A DNA stretch of 64,000 nt from Algoriphagus sp. A40 (GTDB taxonomy: Bacteria; Bacteroidota; Bacteroidia; Cytophagales; Cyclobacteriaceae), in the NCBI RefSeq assembly GCF_002002735.1, contig NZ_MUNY01000078.1, forward strand, positions 248,001 through 312,000. The letters are read 5' to 3'. Position 1 is the first letter of the stretch, and each line of letters starts with the position of its first letter. Positions 1 through 8,004 of this stretch are shown one piece after another. Both the position numbers and the translations under genes were made by a program. The notes below the pieces were generated by a model. It had not been told where the DNA came from, did not search any database, and saw nothing but the letters and a program-made list of their open reading frames with translations.

Positions 1-2
1 GT

Positions 3-335
3 ATGCTGAGCGGCACATCTACTTTTGTCCCTCCTGTGTTGGATCAGCCGACCGAACTCACCTGGACTCAAGTGATCGAACAAGGCAATACCTACACACT
101 TTCTTTTGAGCCAGAAGTCCCAACCATTTTAGCCACATCTTCAGCGCCGATCCATAGCTTAGGCTTAGTTTTCAATGCTGTTCACTTGGGAGGAGAAACC
201 GATGATTCTTTCCAGCCACTTTCAGCGACCGTTAATGTTTTGGCTGATGGGGAAGCCTATCGACAGTTTGAGTATGAGTCCTTGTCTCCCGGAGAGGTTT
301 CTGTGCCACTTGCTGAGGAAATTAATTTTCAATAG
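3..335 (+). CDS. Hypothetical protein, C-terminal part, left-edge partial
   Basis: The frame is open from the window edge to a TAG at 333-335 (110 residues from the first ATG). I do not recognise the family. The protein is acidic and soluble-looking, with alternating short hydrophobic stretches that suggest beta structure, and there is no membrane segment. The ATG at 3 may be internal: the second copy at 5461 stays open in the same frame for about 19 codons upstream of the equivalent Met. The two copies are nearly identical and bracket copper module 1. This copy has no internal stop, whereas the 5461 copy has one. Function is unknown. Confidence 0.5.
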   Translation: MLSGTSTFVPPVLDQPTELTWTQVIEQGNTYTLSFEPEVPTILATSSAPIHSLGLVFNAVHLGGETDDSFQPLSATVNVLADGEAYRQFEYESLSPGEVSVPLAEEINFQ

Positions 336-348
336 TTTGGTAAAGGAT

Positions 349-930
349 ATGTTGGTCTGTAAAAATTTAGGGTGCAACAACATTTCAATTACCTACGACT
401 ATCAATTTCATGACGTCATAGTTAGTAAGGATTTCAAACTTTGGAGTCGGATAAAAATTGATGAATGTTGCAAGAATCCTTACGAAATATTTGTCAGCGA
501 AAAAGCCGATAGCTCCAAGACCGAGTCTTGTGACAGCAAATATGATTCTGAAACCAAGAATTGCCGCGCTATGGGTCATTCTGAAAAAGATTCAGAAGGG
601 TGTAACGGAAAATGTTCGGAGTACGCTTGCCATTGTACTTCCAATAGTCCTATTCCGCCATTGATTACCAATCCTCAATTTTCAATTGGTTTGAAATGGA
701 GCGAGTCCACCCATGCTAATGATCAACGCATTTATTCTTCAGGTCTTTCACAACCGATGTATGAGTTGATGAAGCTTTCTACAACTGGACCAACCATTTA
801 TTACCAAAAATGTCTCATGTACAACAGTGGGAAAGGTGCAAACTGGCTTAGTAAAGAAAGCTCTATCAAGAATCCATATTATGGGTCAATTATGATGACT
901 TTTGGAAGTACAGTTGAAAAAATTAATTAA
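349..930 (+). CDS. Chimeric small protein with a C-terminal DUF3347-like segment
   Basis: The ORF encodes 193 residues from the ATG at 349. The last ~55 residues (IYYQKCLMYN, WLSKES, IKNPYYGS, TFGSTVE) match the end of the DUF3347 protein at 41064, which reads LYRQYCPMYK, WLSANED, IKNPLFGSS and TCGRVEE. DUF3347 modules occur in Bacteroidota copper proteins and CusB C-termini. The middle has a Cys-rich CNGKC...CHC pattern ending RIYSSG, which I associate from memory with another small Bacteroidota metal-locus family. The first ~60 residues look arbitrary and no signal peptide is visible. It ends 19 bases before the multicopper oxidase. It may be a recombination product of two genes rather than a working protein. 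Confidence 0.4.
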   Translation: MLVCKNLGCNNISITYDYQFHDVIVSKDFKLWSRIKIDECCKNPYEIFVSEKADSSKTESCDSKYDSETKNCRAMGHSEKDSEGCNGKCSEYACHCTSNSPIPPLITNPQFSIGLKWSESTHANDQRIYSSGLSQPMYELMKLSTTGPTIYYQKCLMYNSGKGANWLSKESSIKNPYYGSIMMTFGSTVEKIN

Positions 931-949
931 TCCCAATCTTGGAGCCGAT

Positions 950-2398
950 ATGAACAGAAGTGAATTTCTAAAAAGAATGGGATTGGGTACAGTTGCCATT
1001 GCGGCAGGATCAAGTCTTTTGACTTCATGCATGGATCATGGTATGGAAGGAGAAGCTCCAAATGTTTTGGACGGAGTATTTAATAATCTATTGAAGGTTC
1101 CTCAGACAATCAACGCTACTTCAGCTCTGAGTGCTCAAGTTGGTATGGAAACCTTGGCAAATGGTGGGGAAGTACCGGTATTGGGATACGGATTTGGACT
1201 GTTGGGGCCTACGATTAGAGTCCAAAAAGGTCAGAATGTAAACCTTAATTTTACAAATAAACTGTCAGAACACACCAATATTCATTGGCATGGTTTAGTG
1301 ATCCCAGCCGCTATGGATGGTCACCCGGATCATAGGATAATGCCCAACGGCTCCTTTAATTTTCAATTTAGGGTAAACCAACAGGCCGGGACAAACTGGT
1401 ACCATCCGCATCTGCATGGCCTTACAGGCAAGCAAGTCACCGAAGGATTGGCCGGCTTGTTTATCGTAGAAAGCGAAGAAGAAAAAGCACTCAATCTCCC
1501 CAGTGGTACTTATGAAGTTCCGTTAATAATCCAGGACAAGCGTCTTAATTCCAGCGGTGGCATAACCTATAACCCAACTATGGGAGAGGTAATGACAGGT
1601 TTCCTGGGCGAGACAATTTTGGTAAACGGAACCAACAAGCCTTTCCTGGAGGTCTCAACGCGCTTTTACCGATTTAGAATTCTCAACGGTTCCACCGCCA
1701 GAATTTACAATCTAGTTTTAAGTAATGGATCGGATTTTTGTGTGATAGGTTCAGACGGTAGCATGCTACCACAACCTGAAAGCATGAAAAATCTATTGCT
1801 TGGCCCGGGTGAAAGAGCTGATGTTTTGGTCGATTTTTCCGGTGTAAAATTGGGTGAAATGATATACCTCGAAAATGAGGAATTCTCAGGAATGGGTGAA
1901 GCACAGGGAGATCAGGCCTACAAAATTTTGAGCTTCAATGTGACTGGTATTGAAAATGACGATTTTATTTTACCCACTACACTTTTGCCTTTTACTAAAC
2001 TATCAGGATCGACTAAAACGAGACCTTTTAAAATTACCATGAGAATGGGCCACAACAGTCTAGGTATGCATCAAATCAACGGAAAAGTGTTTGACTCTGA
2101 CAGGATTGATGAAATCGTGAATTTAGGCTCCACTGAGATTTGGGAATTTGATAATACTGCCGGTGATGAAGCCCATCCTATGCACGTCCATGGTGTTCAT
2201 TTTCAAATATTGTCACGTAAAGGAGGCAGGAACACGATTTTGCCTCAGGAAAGTGGATGGAAGGATACTGTTCTGGTAGCACCAAAGGAAAAGGTACTAG
2301 TAATTCTGAAATTTGAGCATAAAGGTAAGTTTGTGGTTCATTGTCATAATCTGGAACATGAGGATGATGGAATGATGCTAAACTTTGAAGTCATATAA
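950..2398 (+). CDS. Multicopper oxidase (CueO/CopA-like)
   Basis: This 482-residue protein is predicted to be exported and to oxidise Cu(I), and perhaps organic substrates, with reduction of O2. All four copper-ligand motifs are visible: HWHG at 112-115, HPHLHG at 152-157, HPMHVHG at 409-415, and HCHNLEHEDDGMM at 464-476 with the type 1 Cys465 and a likely axial Met. The N-terminus (MNRSEFLKRMGLG, then SLLTSC at about residue 26) looks like a lipoprotein-type export signal. An in-frame ATG at 902 lies inside the preceding gene, so 950 is the better start. It heads copper module 1, ahead of DUF2911 and the CopB-type ATPase, so a role in periplasmic copper detoxification is likely. Confidence 0.9.
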   Translation: MNRSEFLKRMGLGTVAIAAGSSLLTSCMDHGMEGEAPNVLDGVFNNLLKVPQTINATSALSAQVGMETLANGGEVPVLGYGFGLLGPTIRVQKGQNVNLNFTNKLSEHTNIHWHGLVIPAAMDGHPDHRIMPNGSFNFQFRVNQQAGTNWYHPHLHGLTGKQVTEGLAGLFIVESEEEKALNLPSGTYEVPLIIQDKRLNSSGGITYNPTMGEVMTGFLGETILVNGTNKPFLEVSTRFYRFRILNGSTARIYNLVLSNGSDFCVIGSDGSMLPQPESMKNLLLGPGERADVLVDFSGVKLGEMIYLENEEFSGMGEAQGDQAYKILSFNVTGIENDDFILPTTLLPFTKLSGSTKTRPFKITMRMGHNSLGMHQINGKVFDSDRIDEIVNLGSTEIWEFDNTAGDEAHPMHVHGVHFQILSRKGGRNTILPQESGWKDTVLVAPKEKVLVILKFEHKGKFVVHCHNLEHEDDGMMLNFEVI

Positions 2399-2516
2399 AA
2401 CACAAATTTTGACGTCAAAATTAAATGCTAATTGACTTTCTTGAAAATCAATCCAAACCTGTATTATTAAAATAATTGAAAATCTATTTAGGTTCCCTAG
2501 AGGATAATAAATGGTA

Positions 2517-2524
2517 TAACCTTG
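2517..2524 (+). promoter_or_regulatory. Candidate -7 promoter element
   Basis: TAACCTTG lies 21 bases before the DUF2911 start and differs from the Bacteroidota consensus TAnnTTTG at one position. It could drive DUF2911 and the downstream ATPase independently of the oxidase gene. Confidence 0.35.
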
Positions 2525-2545
2525 AAAAATTAAACTAAAATATAA

Positions 2546-3103
2546 ATGAAAAACTTATTCATACTATTCCTAATCGCTTTCTCACCATTAATAGCGGTAG
2601 CTCAACACGAACATCATCAGACAGAGAAAGATACTACTGTAAAATCCAAAAGTCCACGTACATCAACTATGGCAATGATTGGAGATAACCATATTCATAT
2701 AGACTATGGTTCGCCAAGCGTAAGAGGGCGAGTTATATGGAATGGTCTGGTCGCTTATGGACAAGTTTGGGCAACTGGTGCTCACAAAGCTACGTGGATT
2801 GAATTTTCGGAAGATGTAACAATCAACAATCAACTAATTGCTAAAGGAAAGTATGGGTTTTTCACAATTCCAAATGAGGAGGAGTGGATACTTATACTTA
2901 GTAAAGATTGGGATATGCATTTGGCGGATGATTACAATTCGGAGAACGATCTGATGAGGATAAAAGTCCAACCAAAAAAGAATGATAATCTCACTGAATC
3001 CTTACAATATCAGGTAGTTAAAACAAATGAAAACCAAGGCAAAATAGAGATAAGTTGGGAGTTTGTGAGCGTTTCGTTTGATTTCAAAAACGCTGAGAAG
3101 TGA
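2546..3103 (+). CDS. DUF2911 domain protein, exported (copper module 1)
   Basis: The 185-residue protein has an N-terminal signal peptide (hydrophobic residues 3-18, then AVAQ), a His-rich stretch EHHQ, and the DUF2911 core: SPR, IDYGSPSVRGR, GLVAYGQVWATGAHKAT, GKYGFFTIP and WDMHLADDY. The biochemical function of DUF2911 is not established; Bacteroidota genomes often place it near copper genes. A close paralogue sits at 42163 in copper module 2. The gene overlaps the ATPase start by four bases (GTGA), which suggests translational coupling. Confidence 0.85.
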   Translation: MKNLFILFLIAFSPLIAVAQHEHHQTEKDTTVKSKSPRTSTMAMIGDNHIHIDYGSPSVRGRVIWNGLVAYGQVWATGAHKATWIEFSEDVTINNQLIAKGKYGFFTIPNEEEWILILSKDWDMHLADDYNSENDLMRIKVQPKKNDNLTESLQYQVVKTNENQGKIEISWEFVSVSFDFKNAEK

Positions 3104-5217
3104 GAAAATATACGTGTCCGATGCACCTTCAGGTGCTTAAAGACGAACCCGGCAAATGCCCTATTTGTGGGATGGATTTGGTGCCTTTAGGAAATAATTC
3201 AGAACATTCCCATCATGAAAATGCAGCCCAAAACCATTCAAACCATTCCCAAAAAGACTATAACAAACACGAAGGGCATCAAACAAGTGATTTCATCAAA
3301 CGGTTCTGGGTAAGTTTAATTCTTACCATTCCCATCTTGCTGCTATCTCATATGATACAGCAATGGCTAGGATTCAGCATTGCCTTCCCAGGAGATAGGT
3401 ACGTATTAATGGCATTGGGTACCGCCATTTATATTTATGGCGGGATGCCATTTTTAAAAGGAATGGTTGGCGAAATAAAATCCAAAGCCATCGGGATGAT
3501 GACCTTGGTCGCTCTGGCTATTTCGGTGGCATATTTCTACAGTATGGCTGTGGCTCTTGGATTTCCCGGCATGGATTTCTTTTGGGAGCTTGCCACTTTG
3601 ATTGTCATTATGCTCCTGGGACATTGGCTGGAGATGCGTTCCCAAATGGCCGCCTCAAAAGCATTACAGTCTTTGGTGGCATTACTGCCCAATGATGTGA
3701 CTATTGAACGCAATGGTGAAGCGGTTAAAATAAAGTTGGATGAACTTGTTAATGGCGATACGGTAATCATAAAGCCGGGAGAAAAAATTGCCGCTGATGG
3801 ATTGGTAATTGAAGGCTCTTCATCTGTGAACGAAAGTATGCTCACCGGCGAAAGTGTCCCTGTGAAAAAACAAGTGGAAGCGAAAGTAATTGCAGGCTCC
3901 ATAAATGGTGATGGCGTTTTAAAGATCAAAGCTACGGGAGTCGGAAAAGACAGCTATCTCAATAAGGTAATCAGTTTGGTGCAGGATGCGCAGGCAGCAA
4001 AATCCAACACCCAAAATCTTGCAGATCGGGTTGCCAAATGGCTGACCTTTATTGCAATCGCTGTTGGAGTCGGGACTTTTGTTTTTTGGTATAGCAACAG
4101 TGGCGATTTAGCCTTTGCATTAGAAAGAATGGTAACGGTAATGGTTACCGCTTGCCCACATGCTTTGGGGGTTGCTATCCCATTAGTAGTTGCTATCTCT
4201 ACAACCCTTTCTGCCACAAATGGTCTCTTGATCAGAAACAGGACTGCTTTTGAAACCACCAGGAAATTATCCGTAATCATTTTTGACAAGACAGGAACCC
4301 TGACGCAAGGATCTCACAGGGTCCAAAAAACGATTCCGCTGACAGATAAATATACTGGGGATGATATCATCCAATACGCAGCAGCAGTCCAGCAAAATTC
4401 AGAACACCATATTGCAAAAGGTGTACTCCAAACTCTAAAAGACAAAAATCTCGAGTTGTGGAAATCTGAGAATTTCCAGTTGATGCAGGGAATTGGTGTA
4501 TCTGGAACCGTTAAGGGTAAGTCTGTGGTAGCGGCCGGACCAAATTATTTCAAAGATAAGAGCTTAGCCTATCCTGAAATCCCAAAGGATATCAATCAAG
4601 ATGCCGAAACAGTGAACTTTTTGCTAATTGACGAGGAAGTCGTTGGCATTATTACCCTCGCGGATACCATACGGGAAGGGTCGCAACAAGCGATCAATAA
4701 ATTAAAGACAATGAACATCAAATCGTTTTTGCTTACTGGCGATAACGAAAAGATAGCAGCGGCAGTAAGTAATGAGTTGGGAATGGACGGTTATTTTGCC
4801 AATGTGCTACCCCACACTAAACAAGAGAAGATCAAGGAATTCCAAACCAAAGGTGAAATTGTAGCAATGACGGGAGATGGGGTAAATGATGCCCCTGCAT
4901 TGGCACAGGCAGATGTGGGAATAGCTGTGGGTTCTGGTACCGATGTGGCCGCTGAAACTGCTGATATCATTCTGGTAAATAGCGACCCAAGAGATGTCGC
5001 AAAAATGATAGATTTTGGAAAACGCACTTATCAGAAAATGATACAGAACCTTATTTGGGCGGTAGGATATAATATTATCGCTATACCCCTTGCCGCAGGT
5101 GTGCTCTATCCAAACTTTGTATTAAGCCCTGCTTTGGGTGCAGTGTTAATGAGTGCCAGTACCATTGTAGTAGCTGTTAATGCAAGCCTATTAAAACTAA
5201 ATAAATCAAATTCCTGA
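3100..5217 (+). CDS. copB: Copper-translocating P1B-type ATPase, CopB-like (CPH type)
   Basis: This inner-membrane pump has 705 residues and probably exports copper from the cytoplasm. It starts with GTG inside the DUF2911 stop codon. The N-terminus carries a heavy-metal-binding zinc-ribbon-like motif (YTCPMH...CPICGMDL, residues 4-26) and a His-rich linker. P-type ATPase motifs follow in order: TGES at about 249, the membrane metal site CPH at 352-354, the phosphorylated DKTGT with Asp396, SEHH in the nucleotide-binding domain, and GDGVNDAP near 592. CPH instead of CPC defines the P1B-3 class, usually linked to Cu(II) or Cu(I)/Ag(I) export. It completes copper module 1. Confidence 0.93.
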   Translation: MRKYTCPMHLQVLKDEPGKCPICGMDLVPLGNNSEHSHHENAAQNHSNHSQKDYNKHEGHQTSDFIKRFWVSLILTIPILLLSHMIQQWLGFSIAFPGDRYVLMALGTAIYIYGGMPFLKGMVGEIKSKAIGMMTLVALAISVAYFYSMAVALGFPGMDFFWELATLIVIMLLGHWLEMRSQMAASKALQSLVALLPNDVTIERNGEAVKIKLDELVNGDTVIIKPGEKIAADGLVIEGSSSVNESMLTGESVPVKKQVEAKVIAGSINGDGVLKIKATGVGKDSYLNKVISLVQDAQAAKSNTQNLADRVAKWLTFIAIAVGVGTFVFWYSNSGDLAFALERMVTVMVTACPHALGVAIPLVVAISTTLSATNGLLIRNRTAFETTRKLSVIIFDKTGTLTQGSHRVQKTIPLTDKYTGDDIIQYAAAVQQNSEHHIAKGVLQTLKDKNLELWKSENFQLMQGIGVSGTVKGKSVVAAGPNYFKDKSLAYPEIPKDINQDAETVNFLLIDEEVVGIITLADTIREGSQQAINKLKTMNIKSFLLTGDNEKIAAAVSNELGMDGYFANVLPHTKQEKIKEFQTKGEIVAMTGDGVNDAPALAQADVGIAVGSGTDVAAETADIILVNSDPRDVAKMIDFGKRTYQKMIQNLIWAVGYNIIAIPLAAGVLYPNFVLSPALGAVLMSASTIVVAVNASLLKLNKSNS

Positions 5218-5218
5218 A

Positions 5219-5392
5219 ATGATAAAAAGTATTATTTATATGAAGTTGTTGTTAATACCTGTTGTGCTATTGGTAACCAACTCGCTTTTCGCACAAAAAG
5301 TAGTTCGATACGACTTGTATGTAAAGGATACCCTTGTCAATTTTTCAGTCAAAGAGAAACGGGCCATTGCTGTAAACGGACAAATACGGTAG
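5219..5392 (+). pseudogene. Truncated second multicopper oxidase (N-terminal fragment)
   Basis: The frame starts at ATG 5219 or 5240, directly after the ATPase stop, and encodes a signal peptide (LLLIPVVLLVTNSLFAQ) followed by KVVRYDLYVKDTLVNFS and KRAIAVNGQI, then stops at TAG 5390-5392. From family knowledge, VRYDLYV and the phrase AVNGQIP begin the mature part of a Bacteroidota CopA-type multicopper oxidase of roughly 700 residues. Homology stops after NGQI, so the remaining copper-binding body is missing. The break at about 5386 runs into unrelated sequence beginning CGGTAGCGTCCCGATAAG, so the gene was cut by an insertion or recombination. Confidence 0.7.
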
Positions 5393-5460
5393 CGTCCCGA
5401 TAAGTGTGTAAGTGGTTGACAAAGTTGCTCTGGAATTTGGTGACCTTTTCGGTTCATAGA

Positions 5461-5793
5461 ATGCTGAGCGGCACATCTACTTTTGTCGCTCCAGTGTTGG
5501 ATCAGCCGACTGAGCTCAACTGGACCTAGGTGATCGAACAAGGCAATACCTATACGATTTCTTTTGAGCCAGAAGTCCCAACCATTTCAGCCACCTCCTC
5601 AGCCCCGATCCATAGCCTGGGCTTAGTTTTTAATGCCGTTCACTTGGGAGGAGAAACCGATGATTCTTTCCAGCCACTTTCGGCTACCGTGAATGTTTTG
5701 GCTGATGGGGAAGTCTATCGACAATTTGACTATGAAGCTTTACCTCCAGGAGAGGTTTCTGTACCACTTGCTGAGGAGATTACTCTCAATTGA
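5461..5793 (+). pseudogene. Second copy of the hypothetical gene at position 3, with an in-frame stop
   Basis: This is a near-identical direct copy of bases 3-335. The codon after LNWT is TAG (5527-5529) where the left copy has CAA, so the frame is broken early; the downstream reading VIEQGNTY...EITLN is otherwise intact. The same frame is open upstream from 5404, giving a reading that ends TFSVHR just before the Met, so the ancestral gene was probably longer. The function is unknown. Its position directly after the truncated oxidase marks the right edge of copper module 1. Confidence 0.65.
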
Positions 5794-5931
5794 TTCTGGC
5801 TAATTCCGTCTTTTCATCTTGCCTTATCCTCGAAGTATTAACATGCCCTATTCCGGTTTTATCCAATTGTATGCACAAAGGTCGGACGGCCTGTCGGTTT
5901 CAAAAAATTGGGGCTTTCAGCAGAATTCCCT

Positions 5932-5968
5932 AAAAACAGGGTTTCCTACGGACTACCTCCCAGTTTTT
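5932..5968 (+). repeat. 37-base stem-loop repeat, copy 1
   Basis: The ends AAAAACAGGG and CCCAGTTTTT can pair with one mismatch around the core TCCTACGGACT. A second copy with two base differences lies at 30448-30484. Each copy precedes a mobile-element gene (6042 and ArdC at 30758). It could be a terminator or a regulatory element of the mobile backbone. Confidence 0.55.
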
Positions 5969-6041
5969 AAATTCTAATTTTTTCTCACTTTCCCGGCCAT
6001 CCTAAATGACCTGCATAAATTTTAACTAAAACCAAAATACT

Positions 6042-6263
6042 ATGGCATTCTCAAAAAAGTACATCGGTAAAGGAAAGCAAGTCGAAAACATGGACATTGT
6101 GGAAGTGAGCCTGAATATGGCCGAGCTTCAAAACCACACCTTCGAGTACGAAGGCGAAACCTTCGTCAAGTTCAATGTCGCCAAGCTAAAAGAACCGGAT
6201 CAGTACGGAAAAACCCACACAGTTTACGTTTCTGTCAAAGAATCGGATTCGGAAGAATCTTGA
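6042..6263 (+). CDS. Small mobile-element protein, unknown function
   Basis: The gene encodes a 73-residue charged soluble protein (MAFSKKYIGKG...KESDSEES) with no membrane segment or catalytic motif. From family knowledge, proteins of this type are common in Bacteroidota conjugative or mobilizable elements, often near ArdC or ssDNA-binding proteins. It stands alone on the plus strand, preceded by the 37-base stem-loop and followed immediately by a strong terminator, so it is probably a single-gene unit. The exact role is unknown. Confidence 0.65.
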   Translation: MAFSKKYIGKGKQVENMDIVEVSLNMAELQNHTFEYEGETFVKFNVAKLKEPDQYGKTHTVYVSVKESDSEES

Positions 6264-6264
6264 G

Positions 6265-6288
6265 AAAAGCCCTTCGGGGCTTTTTTTT
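6265..6288 (+). terminator. Intrinsic terminator
   Basis: The stem AAAAGCCC/GGGCTTTT with loop TTCG runs into eight T residues, two bases after the stop codon of the small protein. Confidence 0.9.
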
Positions 6289-6419
6289 ATGATCGCTAGA
6301 CGGTGGGAAATCTGGAGCAGATTGAACCCCTCTACCCGGAGTGTTTTCGAGAGGGACACTTTTGATTTGGGCTCTCCTTTAGCACCATTTTGCATTCGCT
6401 ATTAGGAAAGATCCAGTGC

Positions 6420-7085
6420 TTATTGTTTAGTGGTTGTGGCACAAACTTGATCATCCACTTTTGGTTTTTCGTTGGATTGTTTTGAGGAATTCGGAATGAA
6501 AAACGTCATAATAATTATACAGATCGTCAAAATTCCAAAACCGATATTTGCTATCTGAAAGCATCTTGCTGCAAATAGTAAATTGTCTCCTTTTTGGTTG
6601 TCAAGTTCAGATGATTTATTTACAATATATATTAGGTCGTGAATTTCTTCATTGATGAAATCTATTTCTTTTTTATTGTTTGATATTGTAGAAGTGCTTC
6701 TGTTTGGGTACTGATATCTGTTTATTTCAAGGGTCTTTGTAGCTTGGATCACAGCATATAAATAGTGTATCAGCACTACGAGGAAAATGACAGATAGAAT
6801 AATCCTACCCAGCAAGTTTACTTCTGAGAAACTGTCTATAAGTAGAGATATGAATAAGAAAAAAACTGATGATACAATACTGGCTTGTCCAATCAGTTGT
6901 GAATTTTTTGTTTCAATTGTATTTCTTCTCTCAATGTGATTGGCCTCCATTTCCTTAAGATACGCCAGTTTCCTTTCAGCAATTGATATTTTTTTCTCCT
7001 TTTTGAACTCCTCTTTAGTTGGAGGAGATTCCTGAGGCACTTTCCAAAACCCTATATACTTTAAATAGTCTTTAATCATTTTCAT
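6420..7085 (-). CDS. Membrane protein of the graspetide cluster, unknown function
   Basis: The 221-residue protein has a charged N-terminal helix (about 1-65), two transmembrane segments (about 70-90 and 95-118), a cytoplasmic helical region, and a third transmembrane segment (about 182-203) before a polar tail. The stretch RRNTIETKNSQLIGQ entering the first membrane segment resembles small membrane proteins of bacterial conflict systems (SLATT- or Pycsar-effector-like), but I cannot assign a family. It overlaps the end of the ATP-grasp gene by 14 bases, so the two are probably cotranscribed and coupled. Export, immunity or peptide-responsive effector roles are all open; no transporter or peptidase motif is visible. 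Confidence 0.75.
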   Translation of the reverse strand: MKMIKDYLKYIGFWKVPQESPPTKEEFKKEKKISIAERKLAYLKEMEANHIERRNTIETKNSQLIGQASIVSSVFFLFISLLIDSFSEVNLLGRIILSVIFLVVLIHYLYAVIQATKTLEINRYQYPNRSTSTISNNKKEIDFINEEIHDLIYIVNKSSELDNQKGDNLLFAARCFQIANIGFGILTICIIIMTFFIPNSSKQSNEKPKVDDQVCATTTKQ

Positions 7086-8004
7086 TACCAGAAAGAAGTG
7101 AAATTATGGCGTCTGAAATTGGTAAACCAGTTTCCAATTCAATCCAAGCCCATTGACCGTTTGGATTAACTTCTAAAAAGACGTATCTGCCATCTATATC
7201 GTAAATCATATCAATAGCACCAAACGAAAGTCCTAATTTTTCAACAAGCTCGATACATTTTAGTCCTATTTCAGTTGGTAGTGTAAACGGGATTAGCGGA
7301 ACCTTTTCTTTTCTCCAGTCAATTGAAGTGTTTTGATTAGACTGAGAGTCTATTTTTACCGTAAATAGTTTATTTTTTACTACTGTAATTCTTAATTCAT
7401 ACTGTTTTTTGATTTGCTTTTGGAATATGCACGGGGTTAGGTCAAAATCATGAATATTTTCAATTATTTCGGGTTGGATAATATTTGTGAAAATGTTTTT
7501 AAATCCATCGGTCATTTCTATTCTGCCTTGACGTATTGGCTTTATTATTAGCTTTTTTTCGTGATTGTTGTAAAAATTTAGAAATTCGAGATGATTGTTG
7601 GTGACTAGTGTCTCAGGAATATGAAACCCGGTATTTCGAGCTTCAGTTAATTGAAGTAATTTGTTTTCTGCCCTATAAATTTTTTCTGGTTTACTAATCC
7701 AAACTTTAGGAGAAAGAATTTCAAAAATATTACTGAATAGTGTTTCAAAATCTTTAAGTAAGTATAATCGTTCTTGTGAGTTGATCTCGTCAAATGCAGG
7801 AAGCTTAAATCGTCTGAACCACACTGAATCAAATTTCGAATTCCCAACAATATTCAAGGGATTGCTTGAAAGAGGATTTATGGAGTATAGTGTAGAAAAA
7901 ATGTCTTCACAATTTAATCTGTAGTACTCAATTTTCTTTCTATTGAGCTTTTCAATTAAAAAGTCAGCTGTGTAGTCTTCCTTATGTGTAATTATGAGGA
8001 TCAT
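7072..8004 (-). CDS. ATP-grasp graspetide ligase (MvdC/MvdD-like)
   Basis: The enzyme has 310 residues and should use ATP to form side-chain ester or amide crosslinks in the precursor encoded just upstream. Family features: MILIITHKED at the start, the VWFRR motif near residue 63, NKLLQLTEARNTGFHIPETLVTN at the start of the ATP-grasp fold, the ATP-binding lysine in LIIKPIRQG near 148, FGAIDMIYD near 267, and the metal-binding EVNPNGQWAWIE near 285-296. This NPNGQW variant is typical of graspetide ligases. The start overlaps the precursor stop by four bases (ATGA). No radical-SPASM partner is nearby, so this is not a grasp-with-SPASM pair. Confidence 0.9.
   Translation of the reverse strand: MILIITHKEDYTADFLIEKLNRKKIEYYRLNCEDIFSTLYSINPLSSNPLNIVGNSKFDSVWFRRFKLPAFDEINSQERLYLLKDFETLFSNIFEILSPKVWISKPEKIYRAENKLLQLTEARNTGFHIPETLVTNNHLEFLNFYNNHEKKLIIKPIRQGRIEMTDGFKNIFTNIIQPEIIENIHDFDLTPCIFQKQIKKQYELRITVVKNKLFTVKIDSQSNQNTSIDWRKEKVPLIPFTLPTEIGLKCIELVEKLGLSFGAIDMIYDIDGRYVFLEVNPNGQWAWIELETGLPISDAIISLLSGNEND

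Noticed and set aside
385-579. Minus-strand frame of 64 codons near the left edge
   Set aside because: It is antisense to the chimeric DUF3347-type frame and has no supporting motif; hydrophobicity alone is weak.
5387-5460. Insertion-sequence terminal repeat
   Set aside because: The segment starting CGGTAGCGTCCCGATAAG looks like an element end, but no matching inverted end, target duplication or transposase is visible, so I do not call a mobile element.
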